From NCBI GenBank assembly GCA_009885195.1, contig VFLG01000085.1, positions 1-39,975 on the forward strand: a DNA stretch of 39,975 bases, in the 5' to 3' direction. Positions 35,102 through 39,975 of this stretch are shown here, piece by piece (position 1 is the stretch's first letter; every line of letters begins with the position of its first letter). This DNA is from Gallionellaceae bacterium (GTDB taxonomy: Bacteria; Pseudomonadota; Gammaproteobacteria; Burkholderiales; Gallionellaceae). The notes below the pieces were generated by a model that was not told the origin of the DNA, did no database searches, and worked only from the letters and a program-made list of their open reading frames with translations. Position numbers and translations under genes: made by a program.

Positions 35102-35773
35102 ATGAAAATCCTGGCGCTGGAAACTTCCACCGAATATTGTTCGGTTGCATTATGGCAGGACGGAGACATTTCCAGCCGCTGCGAACTCGTTGGTCAGCGT
35201 CATTCCGAGGTGCTGATAGCAATGCTGGATGAAGTGTTGCGTGCGGCAGGCATCAAGCTGGCGCAACTGGACGGTATTGCTTTTGGCATGGGGCCGGGTT
35301 CATTTACCGGTGTGCGTATTGCGTGCGGCGTGGCGCAGGGATTGGCGCTGGGGGCGGACTTGCCGGTTGTGGGCGTGAGTACTCTGCAAGCGCTGGCGCA
35401 GGCTGCCGGCCACGATAAAGTAATTGCTGCACTGGATGCGCGCGTGGGTGAGATTTATCATGCCGCCTATGAAAAGCGGGCAGGGGAGTGGGTGACGGTA
35501 TGCGAACCGGGTTTGTGTTTGCCGCAGTACGCGCCGCAAGTTCAAGGTTCCGGCTGGTTCGGTGCCGGCAGCGGCTTCGCCCTGTATGCTGCGACACTGG
35601 AGGGGCGTTATGCCGGGCAACTCATTGGCAGTGATGCTCAGGCCGTGCCGCAGGCCAGCGCAATTGCCCAGCTTTCCGCGCCATTGTTTGCTGCCGGGCA
35701 AGGGGTGGATGCGGCGCAAGCCAGGCCGCTTTATCTGCGCGACAAGGTGGCGCTGAAAACTTCTGAGCGCTAA
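35102..35773 (+). CDS. tsaB: tRNA threonylcarbamoyladenosine synthesis protein TsaB
   Basis: TsaB is the scaffold partner of TsaD in making t6A37 in tRNAs that read ANN codons. The 223-residue ASKHA-fold protein begins MKILALETSTEYCSVALW and has GMGPGSFTGVRIACGVAQGLAL (near 61-82) and STLQALAQAA. It lacks the metal-binding histidines of TsaD, as expected. Its TAA overlaps the rimI ATG by one base, a common tsaB-rimI arrangement. Confidence 0.95.
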   Translation: MKILALETSTEYCSVALWQDGDISSRCELVGQRHSEVLIAMLDEVLRAAGIKLAQLDGIAFGMGPGSFTGVRIACGVAQGLALGADLPVVGVSTLQALAQAAGHDKVIAALDARVGEIYHAAYEKRAGEWVTVCEPGLCLPQYAPQVQGSGWFGAGSGFALYAATLEGRYAGQLIGSDAQAVPQASAIAQLSAPLFAAGQGVDAAQARPLYLRDKVALKTSER

Positions 35774-36216
35774 TGAAACCAGCCCTGCGTGATTTGGTCA
35801 TTGCCGATTTGGATAATGTGCTGTCCATCGAGCAGCGCGTGCATGCTCATCCCTGGACGCGCGGGAATTTTTTGGATGCGCTCAAAAGTGATTATGTGTG
35901 CCAAGTGTATGAGGCGCAGGGCAAGATGCTGGGTTATGCGGTGCTCATGCCGGCAGTGGACGAGGTGCACTTGCTCAACATCAGCATCGGCGCTGAATAT
36001 CAGCGCCAAGGGATGGGATCTGCGCTGCTGGACGAGATGTTGAATGTCGCGCGTGACTTGAATGTGCAGCGCGTGATTCTGGAAGTGCGCCCTTCCAACA
36101 TGGCGGCGCTGGGCTTGTATCGCAAAGCGGGATTCAGCGAGCTTGCCGTGCGGCGCGGCTATTATCCTGCCGCTAACGGACGTGAGGATGCAATAGTGAT
36201 GGAGTGCAGATTGTGA
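35773..36216 (+). CDS. rimI: Ribosomal protein S18 alanine N-acetyltransferase
   Basis: RimI is a GNAT-fold enzyme that acetylates the N-terminal alanine of ribosomal protein S18. The 147-residue protein has the acetyl-CoA loop IGAEYQRQGMGSALLDEML (near residue 75) and the C-terminal pattern EVRPSNMAALGLYRKAGFSE, then RRGYYPA, typical of RimI. It starts within the tsaB stop and is followed ten bases later by the uracil-DNA glycosylase gene, forming a tsaB-rimI-udg unit. Confidence 0.95.
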   Translation: MKPALRDLVIADLDNVLSIEQRVHAHPWTRGNFLDALKSDYVCQVYEAQGKMLGYAVLMPAVDEVHLLNISIGAEYQRQGMGSALLDEMLNVARDLNVQRVILEVRPSNMAALGLYRKAGFSELAVRRGYYPAANGREDAIVMECRL

Positions 36217-36226
36217 GTGCTAAATT

Positions 36227-36991
36227 ATGAGTGCCAGGCAAGAAGCGATACTGCGCGAGCTGAATCTCCACCCGCTGTGGCGGCTGCGCGAGGGTCACAG
36301 TGCAGCACACCCGGCGGCGGAGCCAGTGCCGTCCATGCCTGCGCAACTGGTAGTGGCAGTTGAGCGCGTGGCAGAATCGGCGGAGAGCCATGCTGTTCTG
36401 GAAAATCCCGCTGAGGCGAAGGCAGAAAAACCAAGCTTGGCTGACCTCGGCTGGCCTCAACTAAAAGATTTAGTGAAAAACTGCACCGCGTGCAAGTTGC
36501 GCGCCAGTTGCACGCAGACCGTTTTCGGCGTGGGGGATGAACAGGCAGATTGGTTGTTCGTGGGTGAAGGGCCGGGCGAGGATGAAGACGCGCAAGGCGA
36601 ACCGTTTGTGGGGCATGCGGGCAAACTGCTGGACAACATGTTGGCGGCAATAAAATTGAAACGCGGCGACAATGTTTACATTGCCAACATCGTCAAATGC
36701 CGCCCGCCCGGCAATCGCGAACCGGGAGCCGACGAGATTGCTCAGTGTTTGCCTTACCTGGCGCAACAGATCAAACTTATTCAGCCCAAGCTGATCGTGG
36801 CGCTGGGAAAGACGGCTGCCGCATCCCTGCTGGGACGTGATGATGCCCTAGCAAACCTGCGCGGCAAGCCGCATGATTATCACGGTATCCCGCTTATTAT
36901 TACTTATCACCCGGCCTATCTGCTACGCGCCCCGCTGGAGAAAGCCAAGGCGTGGCAGGATTTTTGTCTGGCGGTAGAAACAATAAAATAA
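36227..36991 (+). CDS. Family 4 uracil-DNA glycosylase (4Fe-4S)
   Basis: This enzyme removes uracil from DNA as the first step of base excision repair. The catalytic domain runs from about residue 75 to the end of the 254-residue chain. Cluster cysteines are C86 and C89 ([10 protein letters not shown]) and those of [17 protein letters not shown]. Motif I is [18 protein letters not shown] (near 108-125) and motif II is TYHPAYLLR (near 226). The first 70 residues are a low-complexity, Ala/Glu-rich extension, common in betaproteobacterial members. It follows rimI closely and is probably co-transcribed. Confidence 0.93.
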   Translation: MSARQEAILRELNLHPLWRLREGHSAAHPAAEPVPSMPAQLVVAVERVAESAESHAVLENPAEAKAEKPSLADLGWPQLKDLVKNCTACKLRASCTQTVFGVGDEQADWLFVGEGPGEDEDAQGEPFVGHAGKLLDNMLAAIKLKRGDNVYIANIVKCRPPGNREPGADEIAQCLPYLAQQIKLIQPKLIVALGKTAAASLLGRDDALANLRGKPHDYHGIPLIITYHPAYLLRAPLEKAKAWQDFCLAVETIK

Positions 36992-37055
36992 GCCGCTAAC
37001 TCAACGACTACTGTTGAATCATTCCAAAGATGTCGTGTAGATAATCAGTTCGCTG

Positions 37056-37150
37056 GTGCAATAACCCTGTCCTGAGCGTGTCGAAGGGCAACGGGGCATT
37101 GCGCCGCATGTTTTGTGAGTAATCCGGCACGAATACGCTTCGTTATTGCC
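37056..37150. repeat. GCAATAACC / GGGGCATTGCGCC repeat, left copy, interrupted by another repeat
   Basis: TGCAATAACC (37058-37067) and GGGGCATTGCGCC (37093-37105) can pair and are followed by ATGTTTTGTG...ATCCGG...GTTATTGCC. The copy at 38543-38614 has the same words in the same direction. Here, however, the short element CCTGTCCTGAGC-GTCGAAGG (37067-37087) sits between the two halves, so one repeat has entered another. Confidence 0.7.
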
Positions 37151-37157
37151 GCCCTGC

Positions 37158-37229
37158 CAAAGACTGTGCCTTACACGGGTTGCGGCGGTGCTGGGGAAGA
37201 AGTTGAAGGTGGAGTTGATGGCGGGTTGA
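37158..37229 (+). pseudogene. C-terminal tail of an XRE/HigA-like antitoxin gene
   Basis: The frame ending at the TGA at 37227 reads RLCLTRVAAVLGKKLKVELM. This matches the usual end of helix-turn-helix antitoxins (LxRVAxALGKKLxVEL). No start codon or DNA-binding part precedes it, because the repeat at 37056-37150 lies directly upstream. It is therefore a short relic, about 22 codons, and the identification is tentative. Confidence 0.35.
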
Positions 37230-37260
37230 AAACAAACCGTGGTACTTCACCGATTATTTA

Positions 37261-37310
37261 TTTACATAACCTGCTAAATTAAGATATAATGACACCACAG
37301 GCGGTGTCAT
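37261..37310 (+). promoter_or_regulatory. Promoter and overlapping operator of the HicAB-like cassette
   Basis: TTTACA (37261-37266) and a perfect TATAAT (37285-37290) are 18 bases apart, forming a strong promoter. The inverted repeat ATGACACC (37289-37296) / GGTGTCAT (37303-37310) overlaps the -10 and the expected start of transcription. That is where the antitoxin's ribbon-helix-helix domain would bind to repress the operon. Confidence 0.7.
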
Positions 37311-37312
37311 AT

Positions 37313-37597
37313 ATGGCAAAATTCGAAGAGCTATACAACAAACTTGGCAGTTTTTCCAAAGGGGCAAACACGTCCTGCAAGGAATTTACGGCAGTATTAG
37401 AAGAACTTGGGTTTCAAATAGTGGACTGCGGAAGCGCAGGCCATAAAATTGCAAAGCACCCGATCGTTGATTGGAAAGAATATCCAGACTTTGACTGCGG
37501 GCATAACAAGGGGGCAAAAGTTAAACCCAACTACATAAAAAAACTGTATAAATTTGTTAAGCAGAATGAAGAAGGAATTAAGGAGCACCTAAAATGA
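37313..37597 (+). CDS. HicA-like toxin
   Basis: The 94-residue protein fits the HicA family of small double-stranded-RNA-binding-fold mRNA interferases. The core is CKEFTAVLEELGFQIVDCGS, then AGHKIAKHP with the presumed catalytic histidine, then the second half FDCGHNKGAKVKPNYIKKLY. It is longer than minimal HicA (about 60 residues) because of an N-terminal helix (AKFEELYNKLGSFSKGANTS) and a C-terminal helix. An ATG at 37289 is in frame, but it lies inside the promoter/operator, upstream of the expected transcript start, so I use 37313. Its TGA overlaps the antitoxin ATG (ATGA). It is AT-richer than the surrounding chromosome, suggesting transfer. Confidence 0.8.
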   Translation: MAKFEELYNKLGSFSKGANTSCKEFTAVLEELGFQIVDCGSAGHKIAKHPIVDWKEYPDFDCGHNKGAKVKPNYIKKLYKFVKQNEEGIKEHLK

Positions 37598-38160
37598 AAT
37601 TCGATCCTGAGTCTTACACAATTACAATCCGCAAAGAAGAAGAAGACGGTGAAATACTATACGTAGGGCGAGTTGCAGAATTCCCTAATATCAGTGCATA
37701 TGAGGATACCTTTGAAGCAGCTCGTGAGTTAGTTCTGGATTCAGTTCAAACTCTGAAAGCAATTGCGGACGAAGCGCATGCGGAGTTTCCGCTTCCATAC
37801 CCAGCGCCATCAGATGAATTCAGCGGGCGCGTTACGTTGCGACTTCCCAAATCTCTTCATGCAAAAGCTGCAAGAATGGCCGCCCAGGAAGATATAAGTT
37901 TCAATCTGTATTTGGTGACTGCTATTGCATCGTATGCCGGAGAAGCTGATGGGATCTCAAAAGTTGTTTCAAAGGCTGTAGATTTCCTTGGGCACATTAT
38001 TACTGATGCTATGTCCACGATGCATGTATGGAAGCATGCAACATTTATTTTCAATAGCGCAACTCCATCTATGGTGGCAATACCATCAGTTTTGCCCCTT
38101 GGACAAAAATTTATAACTTATCAGACGCCACAATCTATTGGAGTAACTCATCATGGCTGA
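37594..38160 (+). CDS. HicB-like antitoxin with a long C-terminal extension
   Basis: The 188-residue protein has the two HicB parts. One is an N-terminal RNase-H-like domain (YTITIRKEEEDGEILYVGRV to about residue 65). The other is a ribbon-helix-helix DNA-binding domain (GRVTLRLPKSLHAKAARMAA, then ISFNLYLVTAIASYAG, about 77-116). It should neutralise the HicA-like product and bind the operator at 37289-37310. Unusually, some 70 further residues follow. They include an amphipathic helix (about 120-142) and a hydrophobic, aromatic stretch (HVWKHATFIFNSATPSMVAI). The gene overlaps the toxin by four bases and the third gene by eight. Confidence 0.85.
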   Translation: MKFDPESYTITIRKEEEDGEILYVGRVAEFPNISAYEDTFEAARELVLDSVQTLKAIADEAHAEFPLPYPAPSDEFSGRVTLRLPKSLHAKAARMAAQEDISFNLYLVTAIASYAGEADGISKVVSKAVDFLGHIITDAMSTMHVWKHATFIFNSATPSMVAIPSVLPLGQKFITYQTPQSIGVTHHG

Positions 38161-38443
38161 AACAAAAAAGATCAAATCCAAAGTCAGTGCCCAAACCAGT
38201 CTCGAATCCACAGAAACAATAACCAATAGGGAATTGGTAGTATTGATGATGAAACACAAAGGAATCCATGAAGGGAATTGGACTTTGTCAGCTCAATTAA
38301 CATTTAGCACCTTGAACATTGGGCAGTTACCTGATGGTTCAGATGCATCGCCTGCAGGTGTTGTTGCGCTAACAGGAGTTCGTTTGGAACGCGTGCCTGG
38401 GCCTTTGCCATTTTCTGTAAATGCTGCTGAGGTTAACCCTTAA
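38153..38443 (+). CDS. Third gene of the HicAB-like cassette, unknown function
   Basis: I do not recognise this 96-residue protein. It begins with a lysine-rich tail (MAETKKIKSKVSAQTSLEST). A helix follows (TNRELVVLMMKHKGIHEG), then alternating hydrophobic residues that look like beta-strands (NWTLSAQLTFSTLNIG, SPAGVVALTGVRLERVP). There is no signal peptide or membrane segment. Its ATG lies within the last codons of the HicB-like gene, and a terminator follows 20 bases after its stop. It is therefore a true part of the operon. The beta-rich pattern loosely recalls SecB-type chaperones of toxin-antitoxin-chaperone modules, but no motif supports that firmly. Confidence 0.7.
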   Translation: MAETKKIKSKVSAQTSLESTETITNRELVVLMMKHKGIHEGNWTLSAQLTFSTLNIGQLPDGSDASPAGVVALTGVRLERVPGPLPFSVNAAEVNP

Positions 38444-38462
38444 AACAATTCAACATGCTACT

Positions 38463-38486
38463 AAAAACCCGCTTTGGCGGGTTTTT
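38463..38486 (+). terminator. Intrinsic terminator closing the HicAB-like cassette
   Basis: AAAAACCCGC (38463-38472) pairs perfectly with GCGGGTTTTT (38477-38486) around the loop TTTG. It lies 20 bases after the third gene's stop. Confidence 0.9.
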
Positions 38487-38542
38487 CTTTACCCCAATTT
38501 CTTTGCAATATCAGTCGGATTAAGGTGCGTGTACCGATTAAG

Positions 38543-38614
38543 TTCGCGCAATAACCAAGGGGGCATTGCGCCGTATGTTGTGGGCATCCGGTGTAATGCA
38601 CCGCGTTTATTGCC
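38543..38614. repeat. GCAATAACC / GGGGCATTGCGCC repeat, right copy
   Basis: GCGCAATAACC (38546-38556), GGGGGCATTGCGCC (38559-38572), ATCCGG and TTTATTGCC repeat the words of the left copy at 37056-37150 in the same orientation. GCGCAAT and ATTGCGC form a hairpin. The pair brackets the antitoxin relic and the HicAB-like cassette. Confidence 0.7.
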
Positions 38615-38626
38615 ATCTACGAATAT

Positions 38627-39975
38627 TTACTGCAACTCCCCAAAGAAATTTTTAATCGCCAACACACGCTGCTGCAATTCCCCATACTTCAACTCAATGC
38701 GCAGTTTATCCTGCCCCGCCATTTTGATATGCCGCTTGCTTTGAATCATGGCGATGATCTTCATCGGGTCGATCGGCGGGTTGGGCACGAATTGGATCAG
38801 GATGCTTTCCGCAGACGCGTCCAATTTGCTGATGCCGAGCGGCTTGGCGAGGACGCGCAGGCGGTGGCAGTCCAGTAATATCTGCGCGGGTTGCGGCAGC
38901 AGGCCGAAGCGGTCGATCAGTTCCTGATGCATGTCGTCCAGATCTTCCAGCGTGGCGCAATTCGCCATCCGTTTGTAGATGACCAGCCGCTGGTGGATGT
39001 CGCCGCAGTAATCGTTGGGCAGCAGCGCGGGGGCGTGCAGGTTGATCTCGGTGGTCACACCCAGCGGGTGAGCCATGTCCGGCTCTTTGCCTTGCTTGAG
39101 CGAGGCGATGGCGGCGGAGAGCATGTCGTTGTATAAACTGAAGCCGATCTCCTGCATCTCGCCGCTTTGCGATTCGCCCAGCACTTCGCCCGCACCGCGT
39201 ATCTCCAGATCGTGCATGGCGAGGTAGAAGCCGCTGCCGAGTTGTTCCATCGCCTGGATCGCTTCCAGCCGCTTCTTCGCCTGCACAGTGAGGCCTTCCA
39301 TGCTGTCCACCAGCAGGTAGGCGTAGGCCTGATGGTGCGAGCGTCCGACGCGGCCGCGCAACTGGTGCAGCTGCGCTAGGCCGAAACGGTCGGCGCGATT
39401 CATCAGGATGGTGTTGGCGCTGGGCACGTCGATGCCGGTCTCGATGATGGTGGTACATAGCAGCACATTAAAACGCTGCTGGTAAAAATCGCGCATCACC
39501 GCTTCCAGTTCGCGCTCGGCCATTTGTCCGTGCGCCACGCGGATGCGCGCCTCGGGCAGCAGCTCGGTCAGTTTCTCCGCCATGTTGGCGATGGTGTCCA
39601 CCTCGTTGTGCAGGAAATATACCTGGCCGCCGCGCTTCAATTCGCGCAGTACCGCTTCGCGTATGATGCCGTTGCTGGTTTGCACGACGAATGTCTTGAT
39701 GGACAGCCGCCGTTGCGGCGCGGTGGCGATCACCGAGAAATCGCGCAGTCCTTCCAGCGACATCGCCAGCGTGCGCGGGATCGGCGTGGCGGTCAGCGTC
39801 AACACGTCCACTTCGGCGCGCAAGGCTTTCAATTTTTCTTTCTGCTGCACGCCGAAGCGGTGTTCTTCGTCGAGAATGACCAAGCCCAGGTTGTGGAACT
39901 TCACGTTCTTCTGGATCAGCTTGTGCGTGCCGATAATGATGTCGAGCTTGCCGTCCGCCATCTCCTGCAGCGCGA
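38627..39975 (-). CDS. mfd: Transcription-repair coupling factor, C-terminal part
   Basis: Mfd pushes stalled RNA polymerase off DNA lesions and recruits UvrA. Only the C-terminal 449 or so codons lie in the window, and the gene runs off the right edge. What is visible is most of the RecG-like translocase: VILDEEHRFGVQQKEKL (motif II), TLTATPIPRTLAMSLEGLRD (motif III), the second RecA lobe with VLLCTTIIETGIDVPSANT, and QLRGRVGRSHHQAYAYLL. These are followed by the TRCF domain ending in FFGELQ. The Walker A and the UvrB-like N-terminal part lie outside. Its stop is just beyond the right-hand repeat. Confidence 0.96.
   Translation of the reverse strand, partial: ALQEMADGKLDIIIGTHKLIQKNVKFHNLGLVILDEEHRFGVQQKEKLKALRAEVDVLTLTATPIPRTLAMSLEGLRDFSVIATAPQRRLSIKTFVVQTSNGIIREAVLRELKRGGQVYFLHNEVDTIANMAEKLTELLPEARIRVAHGQMAERELEAVMRDFYQQRFNVLLCTTIIETGIDVPSANTILMNRADRFGLAQLHQLRGRVGRSHHQAYAYLLVDSMEGLTVQAKKRLEAIQAMEQLGSGFYLAMHDLEIRGAGEVLGESQSGEMQEIGFSLYNDMLSAAIASLKQGKEPDMAHPLGVTTEINLHAPALLPNDYCGDIHQRLVIYKRMANCATLEDLDDMHQELIDRFGLLPQPAQILLDCHRLRVLAKPLGISKLDASAESILIQFVPNPPIDPMKIIAMIQSKRHIKMAGQDKLRIELKYGELQQRVLAIKNFFGELQ

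Noticed and set aside
38421-38744. A 107-codon plus-strand frame after the HicAB-like cassette
   Set aside because: It runs through the terminator, the right-hand repeat and antisense mfd, so it cannot be a real gene.

Overview
The window looks like ordinary chromosome from a betaproteobacterium, plausibly of the Nitrosomonadales/Gallionellaceae type. That placement is an inference from gene content: an EF-P with arginine at position 32 paired with EarP, the gltB-gltD-hemE-priA neighbourhood, small haem c proteins, and many short palindromic repeats. Base composition is moderately GC-rich. A few AT-richer islands stand out: the hypothetical gene at 21.9-22.7 kb, the FixG_C-like membrane protein at 32.8-33.5 kb, and the HicAB-like module at 37.3-38.4 kb.

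Layout: (1) 0.4-7.7 kb carries the glutamate synthase genes gltB and gltD followed by hemE, ending in a clear intrinsic terminator. (2) 7.8-13.3 kb carries a cluster of DnaA-box-like sites, priA, a membrane haem c protein overlapping a GlcD-type FAD oxidase, and a NYN-LOTUS putative RNase. (3) 13.4-18.8 kb is a glucan block: glucokinase, alpha-glucan phosphorylase and glycogen synthase. It ends in a 131-bp MITE-like element. (4) 18.9-20.7 kb on the minus strand holds lnt and an overlapping small GIY-YIG gene. (5) 20.8-23.7 kb holds a class III cyclase with an FHA domain, an unknown gene and an RsuA-family pseudouridine synthase. (6) 23.9-27.1 kb is a MacB/FtsX-type ABC exporter with one ATPase and two permeases. 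(7) 27.3-29.3 kb is the translation pair earP-efp. (8) 29.4-33.5 kb holds a histone-deacetylase-like pseudogene, a fatty acid desaturase, moeA, a haem c lipoprotein and an orphan FixG_C-like protein. (9) 33.5-37.0 kb holds housekeeping genes ispD, ispF, tsaB, rimI and a family 4 uracil-DNA glycosylase. (10) 37.0-38.5 kb is a three-gene HicA-HicB-X cassette with its own promoter, operator and terminator. It is flanked by two copies of a palindromic repeat and preceded by the tail of another antitoxin-like gene. (11) From 38.6 kb to the edge is the C-terminal part of mfd on the minus strand.

The most striking features beyond the genes are these. A dispersed family of short repeats (core TCCTGAGC...TCGAAGG) has entered coding sequence, adding about 80 residues to EarP and a short loop to PriA. 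Two long inverted-repeat elements look MITE-like. Three DnaA-box matches lie in front of priA. The HicAB cassette has an antitoxin with a long C-terminal extension and an overlapping third gene of unknown function, and is the best candidate for an undescribed system. No tRNA, rRNA, CRISPR array or intact transposase gene was recognised.
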